Part shown: piece by piece, positions 1-11,900 of the stretch | Numbering within the stretch: the stretch's first letter is position 1 | Layout: every line of letters starts with the position of its first letter | DNA from: a virus | Virus record (IMG/VR): IMGVR_UViG_3300020221_000044 | Coordinates: 1-39,435 of that record | Direction: 5' to 3' (one strand) | DNA length: 39,435 bases | Translations under genes and position numbers: made by a program | The notes under the pieces: generated by a model | Databases searched by the model: none | Seen by the model: the letters and a program-made list of their open reading frames with translations, nothing else | What the model was told of the DNA's origin: nothing

Positions 1-2
1 GC

Positions 3-1973
3 GTGCAGGATCCCTACACCAATCACATGATACCCGGCATCGCCGCCAGCCCCCACACCGCGCTGGGTAGCGAAGAGGGAGAATCCGACAGGGGAGTAGC
101 ACAGAAATACGGAACCAATGAAGTGCCAGCCACAGAGGTCAACAGAACCACGTGGACTGTGGCCAGCAATGAAGAAAAATTTGATAAATTGAAAAAACCT
201 ATTCATCCGTTCGCCGACACCCTGAAGAGTCAGGGACTTATAACAGACAACGTGCGTGGCACCACAACCAGCTCGGCAAGGAGAGAAAGTCCAAGCGCGG
301 TATTCGGTATCAGCACCCCCGGAAGAATAGACAGCGAGCGTAAAAAGAAATTCAAGTTGGGACCCACAGACGCTAATCCTCCAAGATCTGTGGTGAGAGC
401 AGCAGGCCACACGTTTGTTATGGATGATGGAGATGCCGCAGGCCAAAATCAATTGATAAGATTGAGGACAGGTTCAGGACATCAACTGCTGATGCACGAT
501 ACCAAGGGAGTGGTGTACCTAGCCAATGGGTCCGGCAATGTGTGGATGGAATTCAGTGCTGATGGCAGCATAGACATTTACTCCGGAGGCGCCGTGGCGT
601 TGCGGGCGGTGAAAGATATCAACCTCCACAGCGATAGCAATATAAACATGTTCGCAAAGGGGCAGATCAAAATGAGCGCCCTACAGAAGTTGGTTTTGGA
701 TGGTGGCATGATACAGACCTACTCCGACACCGACACACAGATACAGTCGGGAGGTTCTTTCACCAACAAAGCTATAGATGGTTCGATCATATCCTATGCG
801 GGCATGGCCCAACTGCACATGGCCACCGGTCCACATCATCTAACTGGTGAAGAGGTGCATTTCAACACTACCTATACCAATCCAAACATGATATCGACAT
901 ATGAAAGAACAAAATATTATGATGAAAGTGGTACGGGCACATTGAGAGAGGACGTGCCAGAAGTGGACCTTTCACGTAAAGGTGGTGAGGCCATACTGCA
1001 GTGGACGCCAACGGGCAACGTGTCCATGTCCGGAATGCGCGTACCAACGCACGAACCATGGTTTGCACATAATGACATTGTGACCACGTTCAATGGCACA
1101 GAGGACGACACCGATGCAGACGTGCCAGGCACCCCCGGACACGTCGCACAAATGAATAGGAACAATCCCGATGAAAACATTAGAAGGCTCCAGCAAGCAG
1201 CAGACCTTTCAGTGCATATAAAAAAATTAGACATACCCGTGACAGACGTCAAGGCCTTGACGCAGGCCGTGGAAAACTTTTATAACACTTACACTGATAG
1301 ATTTCCTTCAACGGTGAAACAAGCTGCATCGTCTCTGGGCCAGGCAGCCAGCTCTACCATACAGCAGACTGTGCAGTCTATTACAAGCGGAACATTAAAT
1401 GCATTGTCGCAGCAGGTGTTTGTAAATCAGGCAGGAGTGCTTTTCACGCAAGGAAACCTAGGACAGGCAGTGACTGGATCGGTCACATCTGTGCTGAATG
1501 ATCTGAGCACAGGCAAGGGAGTGTTCGCCACAGCAGGCAACTTGTTGTCTGCAGGTAACGTGTTGCCTGGAGTTCAGGGATTGGCCAATCAGGCACTTGG
1601 AGGAGTGGCCAAGAGTTTCAATGCGCTGGGTGGAGTGCCTGGAGGTCTGGGCAATCTACAGAATTTTGCCAACACGTCTCTTGGTGGTCTTGGCAACTTG
1701 GCTACCAAAGGCATTGGCAACTTGTCGGGCGTGGCAAATCAAGCCATAGGAAAAGTGGCAGGTAATGTTCTAGGCAAAGCAGGCAATGTTCTAGGCAAAG
1801 TAAATAATGTTGCAGGAGGATTAGGTATAGCTAATGACATCTACAAGGGAGTGATGGGAAAAAACATCACATCAGTGACGCAAATTAAAAGCGTGGTGGG
1901 AATGGTGGGCAATCAGATCACTTCCAGGATAGCCAGCGTGGGCAGGAGTATAGGTAAGATTTTTGGATTTTAA
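3..1973 (+). CDS. gp5-like baseplate hub / tail needle protein, 5'-truncated
   Basis: The frame is open to the window edge, so the N-terminus is missing and the GTG at position 3 is probably not the real start. Residues about 128-236 have the short, glycine-punctuated beta-strand pattern of the gp5/VgrG needle stalk (for example GHTFVMDDGD, then a series of GSG, NGSG and ADGSIDIYSGG turns), which trimerises into the beta-helical spike that pierces the outer membrane. No lysozyme active site is visible in the part seen. Residues about 410-656 are a long Ala/Gly/Leu/Asn/Val tail with heptad-like AGNVLGK repeats, unlike T4 gp5. The gp25-like gene starts 3 nt after the stop, consistent with a baseplate operon. 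The family call is fairly secure; the role of the low-complexity tail is unknown. Confidence 0.75.
   Translation: MQDPYTNHMIPGIAASPHTALGSEEGESDRGVAQKYGTNEVPATEVNRTTWTVASNEEKFDKLKKPIHPFADTLKSQGLITDNVRGTTTSSARRESPSAVFGISTPGRIDSERKKKFKLGPTDANPPRSVVRAAGHTFVMDDGDAAGQNQLIRLRTGSGHQLLMHDTKGVVYLANGSGNVWMEFSADGSIDIYSGGAVALRAVKDINLHSDSNINMFAKGQIKMSALQKLVLDGGMIQTYSDTDTQIQSGGSFTNKAIDGSIISYAGMAQLHMATGPHHLTGEEVHFNTTYTNPNMISTYERTKYYDESGTGTLREDVPEVDLSRKGGEAILQWTPTGNVSMSGMRVPTHEPWFAHNDIVTTFNGTEDDTDADVPGTPGHVAQMNRNNPDENIRRLQQAADLSVHIKKLDIPVTDVKALTQAVENFYNTYTDRFPSTVKQAASSLGQAASSTIQQTVQSITSGTLNALSQQVFVNQAGVLFTQGNLGQAVTGSVTSVLNDLSTGKGVFATAGNLLSAGNVLPGVQGLANQALGGVAKSFNALGGVPGGLGNLQNFANTSLGGLGNLATKGIGNLSGVANQAIGKVAGNVLGKAGNVLGKVNNVAGGLGIANDIYKGVMGKNITSVTQIKSVVGMVGNQITSRIASVGRSIGKIFGF
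1758..1799 (+). repeat. 21-bp tandem repeat inside the hub gene
   Basis: Two adjacent 21-bp units (1758-1778 and 1779-1799) differ at one base and encode the heptapeptide AGNVLGK twice. A decayed third unit follows (VNNVAGG). The repeat keeps the reading frame and sits in a longer Gly/Asn/Leu-rich section of the C-terminal tail. Confidence 0.85.
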
Positions 1974-1975
1974 CG

Positions 1976-2386
1976 ATGGGCGAAAACGATAAAAGTAATA
2001 ACATAGCAGGTGGGCAGCAGACGTTTAGAGGGTTCAGCTCGCGGGCCGATAAAACCAATTATAAATTGTATGATTTTGCATTGATCAAACAAGATCTGAT
2101 CAATCGATTGAGTGTGAGAAAGGGCGAGCGTGTGGAAAATCCCGAATTCGGAACCATAATCTATGACCTGCTGTTCGAACCATTGACCGACGTGATCAAA
2201 CAGGCAGTGGCGGACGACATCGCACAAAATCTAAATGCGGATCCAAGATTAAGCACCAGCGAGATATTGGTAAGTGAGTCAGACCACGGCATATCGGTGC
2301 AGGCCACCATTACCTACGTACCCTACAACATCACTGAGAAACTCACCTTTAGTTTTGACGAAAACAGCGCTTTGCGCCTTTCTTAA
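1976..2386 (+). CDS. 25: gp25-like baseplate wedge subunit
   Basis: The 136-residue product matches the GPW/gp25 family in length and pattern. It has an N-terminal segment leading to DLINRLSVRKGERVENPEFG, then IYDLLFEPLTD, then an amphipathic helix and a C-terminal beta-hairpin (VQATITYVPYN...EKLTFSFDEN). gp25 is the sheath-proximal wedge protein that starts sheath assembly in T4, and it is related to components of other contractile injection systems. The ATG lies 3 nt after the hub stop and has no clear Shine-Dalgarno, so it probably relies on coupling. gp6 follows after 43 nt. Identification is confident from family pattern and gene order. Confidence 0.9.
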   Translation: MGENDKSNNIAGGQQTFRGFSSRADKTNYKLYDFALIKQDLINRLSVRKGERVENPEFGTIIYDLLFEPLTDVIKQAVADDIAQNLNADPRLSTSEILVSESDHGISVQATITYVPYNITEKLTFSFDENSALRLS

Positions 2387-2406
2387 TCTACGCACATTAT
2401 ACAATC

Positions 2407-2414
2407 AATAAATA
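2407..2414 (+). promoter_or_regulatory. late-promoter-like AATAAATA box upstream of gp6
   Basis: AATAAATA resembles the T4 late promoter TATAAATA read by a gp55-type sigma. It lies 15 nt before the gp6 ATG in one of the few intergenic gaps of the structural block. The same octamer lies just before the starts at 19919 and 27206. Functional assignment is inference. Confidence 0.4.
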
Positions 2415-2415
2415 T

Positions 2416-2433
2416 CCATAGTTTAAACTATGG
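2416..2433. promoter_or_regulatory. 18-bp perfect palindrome over the gp6 start codon
   Basis: CCATAGTTTAAACTATGG is its own reverse complement over all 18 bases and contains the gp6 ATG (2430-2432). It could be a protein-binding operator, or as RNA a short hairpin hiding the start codon. No Shine-Dalgarno precedes this ATG. Confidence 0.5.
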
Positions 2434-5400
2434 CCATCACTGACAGACAAAATCGCTTGCTTGTAGCCGAAGATTGGCGCAAAATTTACACTGCTTTTCA
2501 ACAGGCAGATTTCAAATCTTACGACTTTGAAACACTGCGAAGGACCATGGTGGCCTATCTCAGGGAAAATTATCCAGATGACTTCAATGATTTCGTGGAG
2601 AGCTCAGAGTATGTGGCGCTGATAGATCTCATAGCCTACATTGCTCAGAGTCTGAGTTTTCGAGTGGATCTGAATGCAAGAGAAAATTTTTTAGAAACCG
2701 CGGAGAGAAGGAACAGCATTCTTAGACTGGCAAGATTGATCAATTACAATGCCAAGAGAAATTTATCAGCGTCTGGACTGTTGAAAATAGCTTCGGTATC
2801 TACGTCAGAAGACATCAAGGACAGCAGTGGAAATAGTTTGATTAATACCACAATCGTCTGGAATGATCCTTCAAATACAAATTATCGAGAACAATTTATC
2901 ACAGTGTTGAATGCCGCCAATGTGGAAGGACAGAGATTTGGTAAACCAAAGGAGAGTGATTCTATCGGAGGTATCCCCACAGAAGTTTATACATTGAATT
3001 CCAACAACACCGATGTGCCGGTATTTGAATTCAACAGGTCGATAAGCGGTATCAATAGACAGTTTGAGATAATGCCGTGCTCTATATCCCGGGCAGAATC
3101 TATTTACGAGCCGGCACCTATCCCCGGCACAGGTTTCACATATCTGTATAGAATAGATGGAGCAGGTGATACCAGTCCCAACACAGGATTTTTTGTTTTA
3201 TTCAAGCAGGGTTCCCTAGGCAGCACAGAATTTTCAATAGTCCAACCAACCACAAATTACGTTCAACCCATCACGATCAACAACATCAACAACACTGACC
3301 TTTGGTTATACCAGCTGGATGATTTCGGACAAATAACAAAATTATGGACCAAGGTGCCAGACCTATCGGGCAGTAACGTTATCTATAACAGTTTGAAGGC
3401 CAACGTGAGAGACATCTACAATGTTGTTACCAAGAACAACGACAATGTTGATCTAGTGTTTGGGGATGGAAATTTTTCTAACATTCCTTTGGGCACTTTC
3501 CGAGCGTACTACAGGACCAGTGACAATGCCAAATATTCTATACAGTCAGCAGACATGCAAGGGATTACTTTCGTGGTGCCTTATCTGGACAAGTCGGGTG
3601 GACAACAAGCACTCACCGTTACCTGCTCATTGCAACAGTCAGTTTATAATTCTGCAGCATCAGAATCAAATGACAGCATCAAGACCAAAGCATCTCAGGC
3701 GTACTACGCACAGAACAGAATGATCACCGCAGAGGATTACAACGTGGTGCCACAGTCAATTTCCCAAGAAATCATCAAGATCAAAGCAAGCAATAGGACC
3801 GCCAGCGGGGTCAGCAGGTCACGAGAGATTATTGATCCAACAGGTGCTTACAGCAACGTGTCTGTGTTCGCAGATGACGGGATATTGTACAGGGAGGAAA
3901 CCAAGCCACAATTCACATTCTCGTTCACCAACAGGAATGAAATCCTAGATATCATTGATAGATCCATTGAAGCAAAATTAAAAGAAGCATACTCTAGACA
4001 ATTTTTTTATTTTAAATATGGAACCAAGGATTTGAGCACCCTGTCAGCCAGCTGGGTCAGCACCACCACAGGCACCAACACCAATACAGGATATTTCCAA
4101 GCAGCCGGACCGCTGACTGTGGGTGACTATTCCACAAGCAACTTGAAATATGTCAAGGTTGGGTCCCTGGTCAAATTCACCTCTCCGGACACGAGAGAAT
4201 TTTTAAATGGAAAATTAGTCACACTGGGCACAGATTTAGCAAAAAACAGAGCTTGGGCAAAAATAGCAGGAGTGGTACTGGATGGTGCCAATCAGGGAGA
4301 AGGTAATCTGGAGAATGGTACCGGACCAATCACACTGAATGATGTGATTCCAAACAACGCAGTGATCAGCGCTGTGTTTCCCCCATTTACTACCATATAC
4401 GATACAGACTTAAAAAGAGACATTATAGATAGGATAGAAGCCTATGAAGAATTCGCACTGAGATTTGATGAAGAGGATTCTTTGTGGAGGGTCATAACAG
4501 CAGCGAATCTGAGCGTAAGTGATATTTTTTCTCTAGACAATGCAGGCAACACATCACAAAATAATTTAGATGCCAGCTGGTGGTTCAAATTCACCACAGA
4601 TGGCAGCACATACACAGTGACGTACAGAGCATTGAATTATATCTTCGAGAGCGCGCAAAATAACAAATTTTATTTTGATAAAACCGACAAAGTGTATGAC
4701 TACATCACAGGAAAAACTGTCAAGGATGTGGTAAAATTGTTGAAATCCAACACTGTGCCCAGCACCGGATTTGGAATTGGATACCCAATCGATTGGCAGA
4801 TTGTGGACACGGTGGAGGAGGCAGACGGATATCAGGACAATAGAAAAGTAAAAGTTGGATTCTATGATGACGATGATGACGGAGTGGTGGACAATCCAGA
4901 TATTTTTGATATTGTTGTGGAGCCCAACACCAGTGTTAGCACCAAATTTGTATTTTTTGAAAAATATATAGGCTACAACAGCATCGAGAGATTTAGACCA
5001 TATGACGCCAGCAATTTTGTTGTGGCCCAATACGAATCTTCTATCGTGTTGCCCGGCACTTATAGCAATGGACAACTGTTTTATTTCTATGATGTCAACG
5101 AAGACGTTGTTAAAAAATTTGATGCTGCATCGATTACCTTGGTGACAACCACAGACTACATTGCGCGAAAAGGCAGAAGCAATATAGAATTCCTCTATAA
5201 GCACACTGCCAGTCAGAACACAAGGATAGATCCTGCACAAACCAATATCATGGATATCTATATTTTGGAGAGAACTTACGACCAGTTATTTAGAACTTGG
5301 CTCACCCAAGGTGGAGAAAAACCTGTGCCTTCGACTTCAGACCAATTGAGAATCAGTTATGCTGCTGGGTTAAACTCAATCAAAGCACTGTCAGATCAAA

Positions 5401-5942
5401 TAGTATTCCATCCGGTGAAATACAAAGTGTTGTTCGGTAAACAAGCAGATGAGCAATTTCAAGCCACATTCAAAGTGGTCAAGAATTCATCAACCAATGT
5501 GACCAACGCCGTGGTCAAAACTCGTGTGATTAAAGCCATCAACGAATTTTTCGCACTGGACAAGTTTGATTTTGGCGATACTTTTTATTTTACAGAGCTC
5601 GCGGCCTATGTTCACAGTCAACTTGAAACTGATCTGCTGACAGTGGTTATAGTTCCAAATCAGATCGGACAGGGATTTGGTTCATTGTTCCAGATCAGCG
5701 GAGCATCAGATGAAATTTTTGTCAATGGAGCCACAGTTGATGACGTGGCAATTATTGATGCTATCGGAGCCAATCAATTACTAGCCAGCGGCAACGTGGT
5801 CACAAACACGACAGGATTGACGACCAGCACGAGATCGTCTTCTGCGGTATCATCTGTAACAAGTTCTGTGGTAGGCACAGGCACTTCTAGCAGCGGCAGC
5901 ACTGGTGGCGGCGGTAGCGGAGGCGGCGGCGGGGGGTACTAA
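2430..5942 (+). CDS. 6: gp6-like baseplate wedge subunit (baseplate J family)
   Basis: The 1,170-residue protein opens with the segment typical of marine T4-like gp6: an N-terminal helix, SYDFETLRRTMVAYLRENYP, then ALIDLIAYIAQSLSFRVDLN and ENFLETAERRNSILRLARLI. gp6 dimers form the inter-wedge ring of the baseplate. It is longer than T4 gp6 (about 660 residues), with beta-rich insertions in the middle. The C-terminal part (KALSDQIVFHPVKYKVLFG onward) resembles baseplate J-like proteins. The last about 55 residues are a Thr/Ser run ending in a poly-glycine tail and Tyr, probably a flexible extension. The start overlaps an 18-bp palindrome. The next gene begins 2 nt after the stop. Confidence 0.88.
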   Translation: MAITDRQNRLLVAEDWRKIYTAFQQADFKSYDFETLRRTMVAYLRENYPDDFNDFVESSEYVALIDLIAYIAQSLSFRVDLNARENFLETAERRNSILRLARLINYNAKRNLSASGLLKIASVSTSEDIKDSSGNSLINTTIVWNDPSNTNYREQFITVLNAANVEGQRFGKPKESDSIGGIPTEVYTLNSNNTDVPVFEFNRSISGINRQFEIMPCSISRAESIYEPAPIPGTGFTYLYRIDGAGDTSPNTGFFVLFKQGSLGSTEFSIVQPTTNYVQPITINNINNTDLWLYQLDDFGQITKLWTKVPDLSGSNVIYNSLKANVRDIYNVVTKNNDNVDLVFGDGNFSNIPLGTFRAYYRTSDNAKYSIQSADMQGITFVVPYLDKSGGQQALTVTCSLQQSVYNSAASESNDSIKTKASQAYYAQNRMITAEDYNVVPQSISQEIIKIKASNRTASGVSRSREIIDPTGAYSNVSVFADDGILYREETKPQFTFSFTNRNEILDIIDRSIEAKLKEAYSRQFFYFKYGTKDLSTLSASWVSTTTGTNTNTGYFQAAGPLTVGDYSTSNLKYVKVGSLVKFTSPDTREFLNGKLVTLGTDLAKNRAWAKIAGVVLDGANQGEGNLENGTGPITLNDVIPNNAVISAVFPPFTTIYDTDLKRDIIDRIEAYEEFALRFDEEDSLWRVITAANLSVSDIFSLDNAGNTSQNNLDASWWFKFTTDGSTYTVTYRALNYIFESAQNNKFYFDKTDKVYDYITGKTVKDVVKLLKSNTVPSTGFGIGYPIDWQIVDTVEEADGYQDNRKVKVGFYDDDDDGVVDNPDIFDIVVEPNTSVSTKFVFFEKYIGYNSIERFRPYDASNFVVAQYESSIVLPGTYSNGQLFYFYDVNEDVVKKFDAASITLVTTTDYIARKGRSNIEFLYKHTASQNTRIDPAQTNIMDIYILERTYDQLFRTWLTQGGEKPVPSTSDQLRISYAAGLNSIKALSDQIVFHPVKYKVLFGKQADEQFQATFKVVKNSSTNVTNAVVKTRVIKAINEFFALDKFDFGDTFYFTELAAYVHSQLETDLLTVVIVPNQIGQGFGSLFQISGASDEIFVNGATVDDVAIIDAIGANQLLASGNVVTNTTGLTTSTRSSSAVSSVTSSVVGTGTSSSGSTGGGGSGGGGGGY

Positions 5943-5944
5943 TA

Positions 5945-8900
5945 ATGGCGGACAGACCTCTAGACAGCCAATCAAACTATGATGTGATCACCAACGAAAA
6001 TGGTGTGACCCTTAGAAGGTCAGTAGCACATCTACCCACTTTTTTCAGAACAGATGTTAACGAACGTTTCCTAAGTGCCACACTGGACCAACTGATTCAA
6101 CCAGGCAAGTTAGTCAGATTGGACGGATATGTAGGTAGAAGGAATTCTTATACCAGGTCAATCACAGATAAATTTATTGAATCGGGCATTGAAGACAGAG
6201 ACAGTTATCAATTAGAGCCCACTGTAACCTACACAGACAAAGACACCTCTTCCATCAATCCAGAAGATCAAGTGAAGTTTACTGCCACCTATGATGATTA
6301 CATCAATCAATTGAAATTCTTTGGCGGTGATGCAAGCAATCATGACAGACTTAATAAAGAAAAAATTTATTCTTGGGATCCAGCCATAGATTTTGACAAG
6401 TTGATAAACTACAGGGAATACTATTGGATGCCTGAAGGACCAAATCCCATATTAATCGCCAGCAGCGGAACCAACGCAGTGTCCGAAATCAATGTGACAC
6501 ACGGCGCACAATCCGCATATCTTTTTGGCACATATCCGGGAAGCAATAATCCGTCGATCACGCTATACAGAGGCAACACGTATAAGTTCATATTTGACAC
6601 TCATGGTCATCCTTTCTACATAATGACCGAGCCATTCAAAACTGGCGTAGCAGAGGACGGCAGCACATCGGTGATATACAGCACGGGGGTCTCAGGAAAC
6701 GGCATTGAGGAAGGCACGCTAACTTTCACGGTGCCCACAAGTGCTCCTGATGTGCTATACTACCAGTGCGGTAATCACCAGGCTATGCAGGGCGTATTCA
6801 CCATAAGAACTATAGGCGTAGCAACCAAGATAGATGTGGATCATGAGATCATAGGAACAAAAAACTATACTTTGAAATCAGGGACCAAATTATCAAATGG
6901 TATGAAAGTGAGATTTGAGAACAATGTTGCCAATTCCGCCTATGCCAACAAAGAATTTTATGTTGAGGGGGTGGGCACATCTATCACGCTCACTGACACT
7001 GCCAATATGATTGTGACAGGACCTTACACAGAAGAGTCCACAGAACCATATGACGCCGTTCCCTATGCCGACAGGCCTTACTCGATCAGTTTTTATAGAC
7101 CAGTAAAGCCCGATTACATAACGATCAAGAGAGACAGCATCGATGGCAACGCCTGGAGCAGATACAACAGATGGTTCCACAGAGCAGTGATAGAGGCCAC
7201 TGCTGCAGCCAATGGTTACACACCTGTGCTGCTAGAAACAGACAGAGCCAAAAGGCCCATCATAGAATTTGATTCTGGATTATCTCTGTTCAATCACGGA
7301 ACCACTGCCAAGAGATCGGTGACGTTGATAGACACAGTGACTACGGATGTGTTTTCTAAAATGGTCAATACCACAGGATACATTGTGGATGGGGTGCCAC
7401 TAGTGGATGGTATGAGACTGTTAATCACCGCAGACACAGATCCTCTAGTTAACAATAGAATTTATTTGGTAAATTTTGTCAAGGTTCAGGGGTCAGCAGT
7501 GACCACTCTGAGACTGTCCGAAGGGTCAGACGCTTTGCCTTTGGACGGAGATGCAGTATCAGTGGAAATGGGGGCTGTCAATCAGGCAAAAACTTTTTAT
7601 TACAGCACCAGTGAAAAGGCATGGATAGAGGGACAATCAAAAATGGATGTGAATCAACCACCCCTGTTCGCACTGTTTGATGAGAATCATAAAGCATTCA
7701 ACAATGATGATGCGTATCCAAATTCCACTTTCACAGGATCTAGACTGTTTGAATACAAGATCAGTCCAACGTCCACAGTAGATCCTGTGCTGGGACTACA
7801 AATAAAATATTACACAGTAAAAAATTTGAGCGACATTGTATTCACTTCTGATTTCGCCACAGCATCTTTTCAATATAATATAGACGATAAGTCTTATACA
7901 AAAAATTTTAACACGGGACACGCACATCAAAATCTTTCCAGAGACAGACATGTCAACAGATGTGGATGGATAGAGAGAACAGAGGAGAGCAAGCAGAGAG
8001 TCACTAGATTATTTTCGGTTGATAAAAATGAATTGAAGTTATTTCCTGTGGACGTGTTTGAAAACAGCAAATCGTTATCTGATTTATCCGTGACGGTGGA
8101 TGTGAACCACGTCACTCAAAATTTAGGCACAGATTACACCCTGGTAGACGGATTGACCTACAAATATGTGAAATTTGCGAAAAACCTAAAGGTAGATGAT
8201 CTAATCAAATTGAGTTGTTACAGTTCAGCAAAAAAAATTGCCGGCAAAGGCATATATGAAATACCGGAAAACATAGCAGTAAATCCGTTCAACGCACAAT
8301 TGAAAGATTTTACATACGGACAGATATTGAATCATTTACACGACATCAATGAAAAAAATGTGGAGATGATCGGCAAAACTCCCGGAAGCAGCAATCTCAG
8401 AGACATAGGCAACGTGAGATTACAGGGAGGCACAATAATTCAACATGGCGCTGCTTTGCCGCAGGCGATGTTTTTATTGATAGATCAAAACGCCAACGCT
8501 ATTAAGTCGATAGAATACTGTAACTCTGAATATACAAAATTCAAAGAAACGTTTCTAGCAAACAAGTCGGGATCACTGCATGAGGGTTCTATCGCAAGTA
8601 GAGTAGACGAAATAATCAAAAATATTTCTGAAAATAAGAATGTAAGTTTTCCTTTCTATTACGATGACATGATAGGGCATGGAGAAAATCTCTCAGTGAG
8701 AAAATACACAGTGCAAGATCCTGAAGAAATAGAGTATGCCATCGATTCACAATTTGATACGACTACAGCGAGCAAAAGAGCGGTCTACATATACCTCAAT
8801 GATCAAATATTGCTGTTGGGGTATGACTATAATTTCAGTGCCGAAACAGATGGTGTTACCATAACCGCCACGTTAGCTGCTGGAGATATTATCACCATCA

Positions 8901-11900
8901 AAGATTACGCAAGCACTGTGGGCAGCTTCGTGCCTCCCACACCAACCAAATTGGGAATTTATCCAAAATTCAAACCTGAAAAAATCATAGACAATACCTA
9001 TAGAACATCCGTGAACGTGATTGTGGGGCATGACGGCAGCAGAACTATTGCCTTTGGTGATTATCGAGACGATCTTTTACTAGAGCTGGAAAAAAGAATT
9101 TACAACAATTGCAAAACTTCATTCAACACAGATTTATTGTCCGAAGATGATGTGAGACCAGGGGTGTTTAGAACCACAGAATACAACAACAGCGAAATTG
9201 ACAAAATATTGAGCTTAGATTTTTATGCTTGGGCAGGACAAAATGGCATAGAATATCAAAACAATTTACACTACGACGAAAACGATTTTTTCACTTTTAA
9301 TTACAGCAAAAATAAAAATATTAAAAACGGAGAGAAGTTACCTGGATACTGGAGAGGCATATACAAATATTTCTATGACACGGATAGACCACACACACAT
9401 CCTTGGGAAATGTTGGGCCACAGTGAAAGACCTTCCTGGTGGGTAGGCACATATGGACCGGCACCTTATACTTCGGGCAATGAATTATTGTGGAATGATC
9501 TGGCAGCAGGCTATGACACAGGATTGAAGAAAACTGTCGAAAAATACAAGAGATCTGGGCTGTCTGGCTATATCCCAGTGGATGCCAATGGTAATTTAAA
9601 ATCGCCTGTCGCCATTGGCTTGATAGATCAATATCAAAATCTTGGAATAAAAGAACGTTGGAAGTTCGGAGATCAAGGACCTAGCGAAACGGCATGGCGC
9701 AGAAGCAGCCAATATCCTTTCAGCGTGATGAAGTTATTGGCACTCACCAAACCAGCCAAATTCTTTGGATATTTCTTAGACAATAGTAGATTAGGAAAAA
9801 ATGTGGCAGGAAATTATGTCAATACCAAGACACAAGTAGCACCCACGCTGGCATCTTCCACATACTATTTGGATACCACGGGCGGATCCACGCCAAGTAT
9901 CACAGCTGGGTATCAGCCGTTCATTGTCAACTATTTGATCAAATGCGGGCTAGATCCTGCCGCTTTCTTTTACGACAAAATGAAAAATCTTAATGTGCAA
10001 TTGGCATACAAATTGGGAGGATTCACAGATAAACAAAATTTGAAAATTTTGACGGACAGCGTGAGCCCAGGCTCCACTTCCGGATCCCAATTCATTCCAG
10101 ACGAAAACTACAAAGTTGCATTTAGGGTCAGTAACCCTGTAAGGGATTACGATTATTCTGGGGTGTTGGTGGAATTGAATTCAAATGTTACCAGCGATGG
10201 CAGCACTCTTGAAGGAGGATACAAGATCATTGGATACAACAATATAAAACCTTATTTCAGGATTCTTAAACCCGTAGAGAATAACAATTTACACTCGATC
10301 TCCATTGGCAACAGCAGTGCAATCATCTACAATGATTACAGTGAGAACGAGACTGTTGTTCCTTATGGCACTGTATTCAATACCACGCAACAGGTGATCA
10401 ATTTCTTGGTAGGCTATGGAAAATATCTAGAATCTCAAGGATTTGTCTTTGATAACTTCAGCAATGAAATAGGAGAGATAAACAACTGGGAAACTTCGGC
10501 CAAGGAATTCCTTTACTGGACCAGGCAAAGTTGGGCGGCAGGTTCGGCCATAACATTGAGCCCGGGAGCTGCGGGATTCGTGCTTAAGACCAGCAACAGT
10601 GTGATCAGCAAATTTCAAAATACATTGGGGCAATACTCTGTGTTGGATTCTGGCGGCCGCGCGATAGGAACTCAATATATTTCAACCAAACGCATCGGCA
10701 ATAAATTTTCTATTTCTATGAAAAATACGGAAGAGGGCATCTATAACATTTCAATGTGTGCCGTGCAGAAAGAACAGATTCTACTTTTTGACAACATCAC
10801 GGTGTTCTCCGACATCATATTTGAACTGGTTACAGGATTCCGCCAGCAGAGATTGAAACTAGTGGGATGGAAAACCGCTGACTGGAACGGGGATTATTAT
10901 TCTCCAGGATTTGTATTTGATGAAGCCAAGGTGGACAGATGGGTGGCAAACAGGGATTACCAAATAGGAAACACAGTTGAGTATCTCAATGGATTCTATA
11001 CAGCCAAACAGAACCACAATTCTGGCCTGAAATTTGAGTTTGAGAGATGGACTAAAAAAAAAGCCAAACCATCTGCCCAACTGATACCTAACTTTGATTA
11101 TAAAATTTCTCAGTTCAATGATTTCTATAATTTGGAAACCAACAACTTTGACGAGACCCAACAGAAATTGGCACAGCATTTGACAGGATATCAATCTCGG
11201 CCCTATCTGGAAAACCTCTTCTTGAACGATGTTTCTCAATATAAATTCTATCAAGGATTCATCAGGGAGAAGGGCACGCTGAACGCTATAGACAGATTGG
11301 TCAAGGCCAAATTTTATGGAGAGGACATCAATATAAATGCTTATTCGGAATGGATGATAAAGGTTGGAGAATTTGGAAATCTAGACGGCAGCAAATCGAT
11401 ACAATTGATACTGCCCGATAATAATTTCACCAGCAACGCTCAAAGCATTGAATTGTTGAATGATGATAATGACGCAGAAGATTACGCGAGATCACTTTCC
11501 ATAATCAGTGATAATTTTTACTCCAAGCCATTGGAGTACTCAGCTTCCAACACATTTTCTAAATATGATTATTCCCAGCAGGGATATGACAGAGATTTTG
11601 TGCAAAAATACAAAACTGCAGGCTATGTGAGAATCACAGATGCGCAACACACCGCGTTCAACGTATCAGATATATTGAATCTAGATGTCAACAGGATCAA
11701 CAACAAGGACCTAATATGGATAGCAAAAAAATCCAACAATGATTGGGACGTGCAGAGGATCACTTACACGGGACTAAACCTTATCACAATAAAACCAGTC
11801 AACAACAATACACAAGTAATTTTGGGATTCAACGGGGTGCACAAGTTGACAGCCGACCAATACATAGCCATAAACAACAGCCAGTTCCCTAATATGAATA

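Noticed and set aside
4566-5240. 224-residue minus-strand reading frame opposite the gp6-like gene
   Set aside because: It lies wholly antisense to a clearly coding gp6 frame, has no family pattern, promoter or ribosome site, and long antisense frames are expected opposite genes with this codon use.
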